Shown here: piece after piece, positions 40,818 through 49,417 of the stretch
Numbering within the stretch: the first letter of the stretch is position 1
How the letters are laid out: each line of letters begins with the position of its first letter
Assembly: GCF_014217565.1 (NCBI RefSeq)
Contig: NZ_CP043661.1
Span: 6,944,001 to 7,008,000 of the forward strand
DNA: 64,000 bases
Direction: 5' to 3'
Source: Kribbella qitaiheensis
Lineage (GTDB): Bacteria; Actinomycetota; Actinomycetes; Propionibacteriales; Kribbellaceae
Program-made: the position numbers and the translations under genes
The notes under the pieces: generated by a model
Told to the model about the DNA's origin: nothing
Database searches by the model: none
The model's input: only the letters and a program-made list of their open reading frames with translations

Positions 40818-41447
40818 TCAGTGCCGGTGCAGATTGTCAGGTTGCGAGCTGTCGCCCGGGTGCTCGAGGCCGTGCACCAACCGGACCCGTTCGTGGGTGG
40901 CCGCGTTGAGCCAGCGCGCGAACGACTCCAGCCGGGCACTGTCCAGCAACTCTGCGTGCCAATGGGCGACCGCGACGTCGGGGTCGTCCGGTGGCTCTTC
41001 GCCGAGGACGTCTGCCGCGTACTCCAGCTGAGCGCGGGGGATCCGCACGTCCTGGCTGACCAGCGCGGCCAACCGGCGTACGGGCTCTGAAGCGGTGAGG
41101 GCGGCAGCGGTGATGGACCCGACGGCGATCGCGGTGGACACGTCCAAGGGCCTGGCCGGCGCCGCCGGTACTACGGCCTCGCGGCGAGCCAGCTCGTCGA
41201 TGCAGAGTTGCTCAGTGAGGACGACCTGGGCGACCCAGCGGGCCAGTTGGCGGCCCTCCCGGCTGTCCGGCCGCGGGAGCACGCAGGCGACGTCACTGGC
41301 GCGGAGGGTCGCCAGGCGTTCGTCGAGCAGCGCGCGCGGTACGGGCCTGTCGTTCAGATACCCCATTACCTCTGCAGGTGCGTGCTCCAGGTGGATGTGG
41401 CTGTGGCTGTGATCATCGCCATGGCCGTGCTGCAAAGTGGCCGTCAC
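40818..41447 (-). CDS. Unknown protein with His-rich N-terminus
   Basis: A 209-residue protein whose N-terminus is histidine-rich (QHGHGDDHSHSHIHLEH), possibly metal-binding. The following part (MGYLNDRPVPRALLDERLATLR) resembles the N-terminal chaperone region of SurA/PpiC-type proteins, but no isomerase domain follows. Similar genes beside alpha-mannosidase and ROK kinase genes in streptomycetes have been given unconvincing acyltransferase names. Its GTG start overlaps the mannosidase stop by four bases (GTGA), so translation is coupled and a shared role in glycan processing is likely. Confidence 0.7.
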   Translation of the reverse strand: MTATLQHGHGDDHSHSHIHLEHAPAEVMGYLNDRPVPRALLDERLATLRASDVACVLPRPDSREGRQLARWVAQVVLTEQLCIDELARREAVVPAAPARPLDVSTAIAVGSITAAALTASEPVRRLAALVSQDVRIPRAQLEYAADVLGEEPPDDPDVAVAHWHAELLDSARLESFARWLNAATHERVRLVHGLEHPGDSSQPDNLHRH

Positions 41448-44400
41448 GAGATCTCCAGCCGCACGGTCGGTGCGTACTGCGCTCGTCCGAACCACATCAC
41501 CTTCGGCAGCACCCAGGCGTGCGCCGGCGTGGCATCAGCTGGCGCCACGACCGGAACTGAGACCACCACGGACGACTTGGCCGGTACTACGACCGCGTGC
41601 ACCGGCTCGGGCAGCCAGGGCCAGGTCCCGTACGGCGAGGCGAGCTGTAGCTCGGCCCGAATCTCCGACTTGGTGTTGTTCGTGAAGGTCAGGTCCAGCG
41701 ATTCCGTGGTGCCGGGCGTCAACCGGAGGTCCGGGGTCGAAGGCGTCACAGTCAGACCGGTTGGCCGTCCCGGTTCGCCCTCGACGGCGCCGGATCCGTG
41801 CTCCGGCAGCTGGGAGGGTGGCAGCGCGAACCCGATCGTGGCCGTCAGCTCGGGGCTGTCGCCGACGAACACTGTGACGACGTCCTCAACAGCCTGTACT
41901 CCGGCGCCGCCGGCCAGCTCGTCCGTTTGAGTGACGACGCGAGCCGATACGAAGTACTGGCCTGGCTCGCAGTCGGCGATCGGGGTGACGTTGATGTTGT
42001 GGCGAGTGTAGCCGCCGGGCTCCAGCTGGATCCGCCGGTCCGGCTGGTCCGAGGTCCACCCCGGTGGGAGGTCGAGGGTGAGGGTGCCCTCGGCAACGGA
42101 ATCGACATACTGGTTGGCGATCACCAACGACATCTCGAAGCTCTTGCCGCCGGTTCGAGCGATGGTGGGGGAGACCGAGAGGCTGACGGGGAGGAAGCCC
42201 ATCTGGGCCGGGCCGCGGTTGTGCAGCCAGTAGCGCGAGTACGACGGCTGGGCGATCTCGGCGGGCTGGCCGAGAATCGTGGGCTCGGCCGGTACGTCGG
42301 TGGCGAGGTCGAGGACGAAGGTGTCGACCGCGGATCCGGCCAGGTCCACGATGAAGTTGCCGTCAGCAACCTCTATCGGAGCGCCGCGGTGTTCGAGTAG
42401 GTCCGCGTGGCAGGCGGCGGTGATCGGAACGGCGGAGGTGACTGTGGCGGTGGCGCCCAGGCCGGTGGCCTCGATCAGGCGGATGGTGACGCCTTCGCGT
42501 GGGTCGGATGCCGTACCGGAGCCGTGGGCGATCGGGTTTCCGGCCGGCTTCAGGGTCGATACCAGGACGTCTCGCTCAGGCTTGACTTGCAGCAAGGAAT
42601 GAGCGTGCGGAAGTAGGCCGTCGTGGGTGGTGGTGGTTGCTGCGAGCAACGGAGAGGAGAATTCCTGGCCGCGTGACGGGAGCTTCTGGGCACGCCAGTC
42701 GCCGTCGCCTGCTGTCAGCGCGTAGCGGAATTCGTGCGTCCAGTGCTGCAGCTGGAACGAGGATCCGTCGGGTGTCGATCGCCGCGGTGGGTCGATCCAA
42801 ATCCCTGCCGGCCAGCCGCTGCAGGACCGCAGCAGCGATGCGTGAAGGGCGCCGGTCGCGTCAACCGCAAAGCCAGGCAGGCCGTAGGTCAGCAAGGCAA
42901 CCGTCGCGTCGACGAACTCCTCGATCACTCCGTCGCCCTGCACGACCGCGGTGATCCGAGCCTCGCCCAACTCCGCGATAGCCCGCTCCACAGCAGCGGC
43001 GTCCGGCAGCACCAGCGCCGAAATCGCCCGCACATCTCGCACATCCGCATTCGGCTTCCACACCACAGCAAGCGCCGTCTCCGCCGGCACAAAGACCGCC
43101 GCAGCTCCAGCGCCTTCGGTGCCGCTCGCTCCCGCGTCAGTGAGCCTGCTCGCCCCCGCCCCCGCCCCCGCCGCAGCCCCGGCGCCTATGGCGCCGCTCG
43201 CGCTCAGCAGGGAGTCGGTGAGGGGGTTGGTGCCCACCAGGATGCGGAGGTCGGGGAGGTTGGAGTCGACCTTGAGGCTGCCGTAGCGGGAGCCGCTGGC
43301 GAGGGAGGTGGTGGCTGTTACGCCGACCCGGGCGAGGGCTACTACCAGGTCGCGGACGTCGGAAGGCTGGGTGTCGTCCGGTACGACGATCTCGGCGACG
43401 GCCACCGGGCGAGTACCGATCTTGTTGCCTTCGGCATCGACTAGGGAGATCTGTGCAGTGGAGCCGAGGGCGAACCACGTGTTCGCCGGATTGTCCAGCG
43501 TCCAAGGGGCTTGCTCGCTGTCCACGTCGATCAATCCGAAGCCGCGACCGACGACCGCACCGGCCACCTCGCTCAACGGCAACGCGCCCGGCACATCCGC
43601 GGGGAACTTCACCCGCACCAGCCGGTCCGACTGCGCGTGGTCGAGGATCCTGGTGGTGAACTCGATCCGGTCGAGCCCGGCGTACGCGGTGATCACGGAC
43701 TCGTACGCGATCCCGTCCACCTCGCCGCGGCTCACAACCCGGCTGCCCAGCGGCCCGGTCTGGGTGAGCACCTTCGCGGGCGCCTCGGAGGAGCCGACAA
43801 CCGGTCCGGACGGAGTGAGGTGCCACGGCCCTTCACCGAACCGCGGGTGGTCCGGGTACTCCTCGTAGACGCGGAGCTCGTTGCCGAGGCCCTTCAGCAC
43901 CTGGCGCCCGGACCGCTTGTCGAGGATCGAGCTGACCGCGCCACCACGCGAAGGGTCGACGGTCAGCTGGAAGAACTCGTTCTCGACCGAGTCGGCCGAT
44001 TCGGCCGGCCCCCACGACCCCGCAGTACCGGAGGTCAGTTGGTAGGTCCGCCAGCCCAGCGAGGGCACGTCCTCGGCGAGGAAGGTCAGCTTCCCGCCCT
44101 CCACCACCGATGGCACCTCGACGCCATCCGCCGTCAAAGCCCTTACGTCCGAAGAGGCGAGGGGCACGCCCCCCGGTACTTCGGACGTAAGCGAAACGGA
44201 AACGAGGTCGGTGCGGGTGAAGGACAGCGTGTTGGTGACGACCACGACGTCCGAGCCGAAGGCGCTCGTGTCGATCCGCGCGGCGAAGGCTTCCAGCGAA
44301 GCCGACCGGGCCGCGTCCGAGAGATCGTGCGCCTCACGCCAGCCGGTCAGGAGGTCGATGTAGACCTGATCCGACTCAGAGCCGGTGATGGCGTCGTGGT

Positions 44401-45821
44401 GGGCGCCGTACGCGAGCTGTCGCCACACCTTGTCCAGCGAGGCCTCTGCGAACCGCCCGAGGCCCAGTAGGTCGGCGTACGTGCCCAGCTTCTCGGCATC
44501 GACAGCAGCGACCTCAGCAGCACGCTGGGCCTGCTTGGTGTCGATGTAGGAGACGTCCTTGCCGGTGTAGATCGGGTTCATGTCCCGCGACTGCGGCGAC
44601 GGCTTCCGGCCGGTCTCGTCCAGCTCCGTCCGCACCCGGTCCATGAAGTGCTTGGTCGTACCGCACACGAACTTCGGCCACGCGTAGCGGTCCGCCCAGT
44701 CGTGGTGCAGTGCGGTGATCCAGGTGCTAGGCGGCGAGTAGTCGTCACCGACGGGCAGTAGCACGTTCTTGGTCGCCGCCACCGTCTTGAGCCTCGCGAA
44801 CAGCTCATACGCCTGCTCGCCGGCCCGCCTCCACGCTGGGCGCCTTCTGCAGCTCCCACCCGGAGCCGTAGTGGTCCGGCATGTAGTGGGTGAGTACGCC
44901 GTCCCCACTGGGGCTGATCCACTCGAACTCGCTGTGGAACTGCATCACCGCGGCAGTGCCGACCCTGGGCTCGCTCCAAGCCTGCCGCAGCGGACCCCAC
45001 TGGTGGAACGGGCCTCGTGCCCAGGCGCTGCCCGTCAGCCCGGCCTTGGCGAGATACCCGGGGAACTGCGGGTCGTGCCCGAACACGTCGAGCTGCCACG
45101 CGTTCTGCGGGTCACCGCCGAGGATGTCCCGCTGGTAGCCCACGCCGTAGACGATGTTGCGGATGGTCGTCTCCGCGCCGGTCAGGTTCGTGTTCGGCTC
45201 GTTGTAGGTGCCGCCGATGATCTCCACGCGACCCTCGGCGATCAGGCGTCGCAGTACGGACCTGTACTCGGGGAAGGTGTCGAAGTACGGCTTTAGATAG
45301 TCCAGCTCGGCCAGCACGAAGCAGTACGCCGGGTCGCGCAGCGCGAGCTTCAGGTGCGCGTCGACGAGGCTGAAGGCGTTGTGCGTGTACACGGGTCGGG
45401 TGGTGCCGTCCGCGCCGAGCAGGTCCCAGCCAGTCGTGTACGCCGCCTGCGTGTTCCACCAGACCGGGTCGTAGTGGAAGTGGGACACCATCACCATCGT
45501 CCAGCCCGGCTCGGCGATCACCAGCTGACCGCTGTCGGCCGCCAGCTCCCGCCCGTCTGCCAGCACCTTCACAGTGGCGCCGACAGACACCCCGTACTGC
45601 GAACGCAAGGCGGAGGCGACCTCGAGGGGCACCTCCAACACGGCCGGGCCGTCGCCCGCCACGACCTCCGCAGTACCGGAGACGTCGTCGCCCGCGACCT
45701 GCACGGTGAACGCGCCATCGGCGGATGAGCGGTCGAGCTCGATCCGCAGGATCTGGCGCGGGTCGTCCTCGGGGCCGACGAAGAGCTCGGGCGAGGACAC
45801 ACGGGTGATCTGCAAAGTCAC
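41444..45821 (-). CDS. GH38 alpha-mannosidase, frameshifted as read
   Basis: A GH38 alpha-mannosidase of about 1458 residues after removing one base. Zinc ligands His116 and Asp118 lie in SHFHYDPVWW, and the nucleophile Asp245 lies in QLDVFGHDP. C-terminal beta-sandwich domains follow (NEW3-like NPG region near VVVPAKSSVVVSVPV). The frame breaks after PSVEA; deleting one C from CCC at 44824-44826 (plus strand) restores GEQAYELFARLKTVA. A 53-bp palindrome (44138-44190) is inserted in frame, adding about 17 residues (LTSEVPGGVPLASSDVRAL). No signal peptide is seen, so the enzyme is probably cytoplasmic. Confidence 0.88.
44138..44190. repeat. 53-bp palindromic element, copy B, inside mannosidase gene
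   Basis: It has the same length and ends as copy A at 3058-3110: the first 22 bases (AGCCCTTACGTCCGAAGAGG plus CG) and the last 12 (CTTCGGACGTAA) are identical. The inner part is diverged. Here it is translated in frame on the minus strand without stop codons. Confidence 0.8.
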
Positions 45822-46091
45822 GGTGAAGGAGCTCCGTCGAGAGCGGCGGTCAGGTCGGGAGACAACGTTATCCGTAACTGGCCTATTCGGCGAGGGCTAG
45901 CTGACGCTAATCACCGATGAACGCGCAGGTGAGCGCTCCGGATATGCCTTGACAAACGCTGACAACGATAGCCTCGAAGCGGCTCACCAAGCCCGATTTC
46001 TGGCTGTCCGTGACGGGGTGGTCCGGCCCTCGCCGCCGCTGCGATGGACGTCGGGTGGCGGCGGCGGGGGCGGGCGGGAGAGGGTGTGGGG
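45822..46091. promoter_or_regulatory. Divergent mannosidase / hexosaminidase promoter region
   Basis: The 270-base gap between two divergent glycosidase genes contains TTGACA (about 45950) followed by CTGACAACGATAGCC, a plausible plus-strand promoter, and a purine-rich ribosome site (GGAGAGG) just before 46092. No operator was recognised. Confidence 0.35.
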
Positions 46092-47582
46092 ATGAGCGAA
46101 CAGCTGAAGACCTCACCCGCCCTGCCGCCCCAGTCGGTGGCTCGTGACGCTGCCGGCGCGCTGATCGTGGGGTTCAACGGGACGACTGCCCCTGACGACC
46201 TTCGCCGTGCCGTCGCGGCCGGGCTCGGGGCCGTCATCCTGTTCACCCGCAACGTCGTCGACGCCGACCAGGTCGCCGCGCTGACTGCCGCGCTGCGCTC
46301 GGAGCGCTCCGATCTGCTGATCGCCATCGACCACGAGGGTGGCGAGTTCAGCCACCTCGCTCCCGCGAACCCCTGGCCGCTGGCCTCGCCGCGGTCGCTC
46401 GGTGAACTCGACGACCTCGATCTGACCCGCTCCTCGGCCCGCGACGCGGCGGCCACCCTCGCCTCCCTCGGCATCGACCTGATGCTCGCGCCGTCGGTCG
46501 ACGTGAACAGCAACCCGGCCAACCCGGTGATCTCGACGCGCTCCTTCGGTACGACGGCAGCGGTCGTCTCCCGGCACGGCGTGGCGTTCCTGGCGGGTGT
46601 CCGCGAGGCCGGGATCGCCGGCTGCCCGAAGCACTTCCCGGGTCACGGCGACGTCGCCGTCGACTCGCACCTCGCGCTGCCGCGGGTGGATCGGTCGATC
46701 GAGCAGGTGACCGCGGTCGAGCTGGCGCCGTTCAAGGCCACTATCGACGCCGGCGCCGATGTGATCATGAGCGCCCACATCGTCTTCTCGGCGTACGACG
46801 ACCAGCCGGCCACGCTGTCCCGCCGGATCCTGCACGGCCTGCTCCGCGAGGAACTCGGCTTCACCGGCGTGATCACCACCGACGCCCTGGAGATGCAGGC
46901 GATCACCGCGACCCGGTCGATCGAGGACGCCACCATCGCGTCGGTCCGGGCCGGCGCGGACCTGGCGATGATCGCGATCGGCGAAGCGGATCCGCAGGCG
47001 CTGACCGCCCACCTGGTCGATGCCGTCAGCAACGGAACCCTCGACGCCGCCCGCCTCGCGGACGCGGCCGGCCGAGTCCGTTCCCTTGCCGCTTCGCTGG
47101 CGACCCGCAAGCGCGGTGCCGGCCTCGACGGCGCACCCATCCGCGAGGTCGCCGCCCGGACGGTCGCTCGCCAGGAGATCCCCGCGCTAGGCGGTTCGCC
47201 GTACGTTGTAGACCTGGCGCAGGGCCTGCACCCGGCCTGGAACCCCTACTTCAGCGGCCTCCCCGAGGTCTTCGCCCGAATCGCTCCCGACTCGGACGGA
47301 GTAGTTCTCCGCGGCGAGGACGAGGCAGCCCTGGCGGCAGCCCAGAACGCCGCCATCGGCCGCCCCCTCGTGGTCGCCCTCCAGGACGCAGTCCGCACCC
47401 CGTGGATGCGCGCCGCCCTCGACCACCTCCTCCAATGCCACGAAGGCGACGTCTTCGTTCTCTGCACCGGCATCCCCGAAGACCGCGCCATAGTCCCAGC
47501 CGCAGTCCCCGCAGCCGTAACCTACGGCCGCAACTTGGTGGTCCTGGAACAGGTAGCCAAGTCCCTCACCCGCCAGCCCTGA
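46092..47582 (+). CDS. nagZ: GH3 beta-N-acetylhexosaminidase (NagZ-like)
   Basis: A 496-residue family 3 glycoside hydrolase of the NagZ group, which removes N-acetylglucosamine from muropeptides or chitooligosaccharides. The general acid/base loop motif KHFPGHGD and the nucleophile Asp in ITTDALEM are present, as is DHEGGEFSHL. No signal peptide is evident, so it is probably cytoplasmic. About 150 residues follow the TIM barrel and form the usual C-terminal extension. The gene is divergent from the mannosidase. Confidence 0.9.
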   Translation: MSEQLKTSPALPPQSVARDAAGALIVGFNGTTAPDDLRRAVAAGLGAVILFTRNVVDADQVAALTAALRSERSDLLIAIDHEGGEFSHLAPANPWPLASPRSLGELDDLDLTRSSARDAAATLASLGIDLMLAPSVDVNSNPANPVISTRSFGTTAAVVSRHGVAFLAGVREAGIAGCPKHFPGHGDVAVDSHLALPRVDRSIEQVTAVELAPFKATIDAGADVIMSAHIVFSAYDDQPATLSRRILHGLLREELGFTGVITTDALEMQAITATRSIEDATIASVRAGADLAMIAIGEADPQALTAHLVDAVSNGTLDAARLADAAGRVRSLAASLATRKRGAGLDGAPIREVAARTVARQEIPALGGSPYVVDLAQGLHPAWNPYFSGLPEVFARIAPDSDGVVLRGEDEAALAAAQNAAIGRPLVVALQDAVRTPWMRAALDHLLQCHEGDVFVLCTGIPEDRAIVPAAVPAAVTYGRNLVVLEQVAKSLTRQP

Positions 47583-48099
47583 CCCGCCCCACCCCAGCGG
47601 TCGCCCCCTCCTCCCGGGCCCTACCCCACCCCTGTTGGGGTTAGCCCACTCCCGTGGGGGTTAGCCCACCCCTGTTGGGGTTAGCCCATTGCTATGCCGA
47701 TGGGGTAACCCCAATAGCAGGCGGGAACCGCCGTCTCCGTGTCGGGCGGGGTGCTGTTGGAGTTATCACACTCCTGTTGGGGTTAGCCCACTCCTATGGG
47801 GGTTAGCCCATTGCTATGCCGATGGGGTAACCCCAACAGCAGGCGGGAACCGCCGTTTCCGTGTCGGGCGGGGTGCTGTTGGAGTTATCACACTCCTGTT
47901 GGGGTTAGCCCACTCCCATGGGGGTTAGCCCATTGCTATGCCGATGGGGTAACCCCCATAGGAGGGGGGAACCCCACCGTTTCCGTGTCGGGCGGGGTGC
48001 TGTTGGGCCCTGGGAACCAGGTACTGCAGGCCCTTGCTGACCCACACAGAATTCTCGTGGCAGGGGGAGGGAGGGGGAGGCGGAGTGGGGCGGCGTACG
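47583..48099. other. Repeat-filled intergenic region
   Basis: No gene is supported. After the nagZ stop come several GGGGTTAGCCCA-type short repeats and then the three-unit array at 47644-48009. The last 90 bases before the ROK regulator stop contain GGGAGGGAGGGGG-like runs. Confidence 0.7.
47644..48009. repeat. Tandem array of ~122-bp units, three copies
   Basis: Three units of 122-bp period; the marker TTGCTATGCCGATGGGG begins at 47689, 47811 and 47933. Each unit contains the palindrome-like GGGGTAACCCC, several GGGGTTAGCCCA segments and a conserved CGTGTCGGGCGGGGTGCTGT. Units differ by a few substitutions, including compensating changes in CCCAATAG / CCCAACAG. Located between convergent genes nagZ and the ROK regulator. 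Confidence 0.85.
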
Positions 48100-49293
48100 T
48101 CAGCGGCGGGCTTTGAGTTGCAGGTCGAGGGCGTGGGTTTCTACGTAGTTGAGGGCGTGGCGTACTGCGCCTACGCCGACGATGGCGTCGCCCAGGGACG
48201 AGGTGGTGACCCGGGGTGGGGTGGTGGTGAAGGTGGAGAGCTCGGCTTCGATCTGGGGGAGGAGGGAGTTTGCGGCGGGGGCGACGGCGCCGCCGATGAC
48301 TACCAGGGCGGGGTTGAAGATGATGCCGAGGGTGGCGACGACGCGGGCGGTTCGGGTGGCGACGTCGTGAAGGATGCCTAGGGCAACTTTGTCACCAGTG
48401 GCGGCCGCTTGGAAGACGAGTTCGGCGGTGATCGGTCCGGGCAGGTCCCGCAGGCAGGTCTGAACGGAGAGGTCGGCAACTGCGGAAGTGCCTTGTTCGC
48501 GGGCGATGCGGGCGATGCCGTGGGTGTCGCCGACGCCTTCGACGAGCTTGAGGTAGACCATCTCGCCGGCGCCGCCGCGACTGCCGTGCAAGAGTCGCCC
48601 GGAGTCCATCAGCCCGGAGCCGAAACGTTCGCCGGCCAGCAGTACGACGAGGTCGTCGACCCCGCGGCCCTCGCCTCGCCAGTGTTCACCGAGCGTGGCC
48701 AGATTCGCGTCGTTCTCGAGCAACACCGGCCAGCCGTGCAAGGAAGTCAGCCGGCTGGTCAGCCCGGTATCGAACTGCCGCCAGAACTCGTCGTCGACCA
48801 GGATATTGCCGTCGCGGTCCACCGGCGCCGCGACGCCGACGCCGGCCGCCAGTACTTCGGCGTCGGTGACCCCCGCAATCGAGAGAGCTTCTACGACAGC
48901 CTCGTGCACATGCGAAGTCCGCTCGGCCGGCGAGGTAGAGGACTGGAACGAGCGCCCGGCCTTCGCCACCGTCTCCCCGCGCAGATCCGCCAGCAGCACC
49001 GTCGTCTTCGCCGCGCCCACATCGATGCCCAGCACATAGCCAGCCTGGCTGTTGAACTCGAACCGCCGTGACGGCCGGCCTACCACGCTGTCGTCGCGGC
49101 CGGGGTCCAACTCGACCACCCAGCCCATCGCGATCAGGTCGTTGCAGACGGCATGCACCGTCGCGCGGGTCAGTCCGGTGGCCTCGATCAGGCCTGTTCC
49201 TGTCATCACGCCAGCGCTGGACAAGACGCCGAGCAGCTTGCCGGCGTTCACCCTGCGCAGCAGCGGCGGCGTGGCCGCCGACGTCTTCGTCAT
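48100..49293 (-). CDS. ROK-family transcriptional repressor (NagC/XylR type)
   Basis: A 397-residue regulator with an N-terminal winged helix (residues about 12-65, LLRRVNAGKLLGVLSSAG and TRATVHAVCNDL) and a ROK domain starting at GIDVGAAKT. The zinc motif of true kinases is absent, as in repressors. GGGGG precedes the ATG. It is divergent from the GH13 gene and probably represses that gene and itself, responding to a sugar. Confidence 0.9.
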   Translation of the reverse strand: MTKTSAATPPLLRRVNAGKLLGVLSSAGVMTGTGLIEATGLTRATVHAVCNDLIAMGWVVELDPGRDDSVVGRPSRRFEFNSQAGYVLGIDVGAAKTTVLLADLRGETVAKAGRSFQSSTSPAERTSHVHEAVVEALSIAGVTDAEVLAAGVGVAAPVDRDGNILVDDEFWRQFDTGLTSRLTSLHGWPVLLENDANLATLGEHWRGEGRGVDDLVVLLAGERFGSGLMDSGRLLHGSRGGAGEMVYLKLVEGVGDTHGIARIAREQGTSAVADLSVQTCLRDLPGPITAELVFQAAATGDKVALGILHDVATRTARVVATLGIIFNPALVVIGGAVAPAANSLLPQIEAELSTFTTTPPRVTTSSLGDAIVGVGAVRHALNYVETHALDLQLKARR

Positions 49294-49340
49294 ATTCCCC
49301 CTTGACCTCCTTGCAACTGCCCGCGCACAATACTGCAGAA

Positions 49341-49352
49341 TCTAAATTTAGA
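49341..49352. promoter_or_regulatory. Candidate ROK operator and AT-rich promoter
   Basis: A perfect 12-bp palindrome TCTAAATTTAGA lies in an AT-rich island (49338-49372, including TCTATATAAATTATCC) between the divergent ROK repressor and GH13 genes. AT-rich palindromes are typical of NagC/XylR-type operators. The TATAAA-like element at about 49358 would fit a plus-strand -10. Confidence 0.55.
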
Positions 49353-49417
49353 GTCTATATAAATTATCCGGCAAAGCCACCGTCACCTGCCGGAAACATC
49401 GACCGAGTGAGGCGCTC

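Noticed and set aside
47644..48009. Short secreted or hypothetical proteins encoded by the 122-bp repeats
   Set aside because: Translations are repeat-derived with no conserved start or ribosome site; the region lies between convergent genes.
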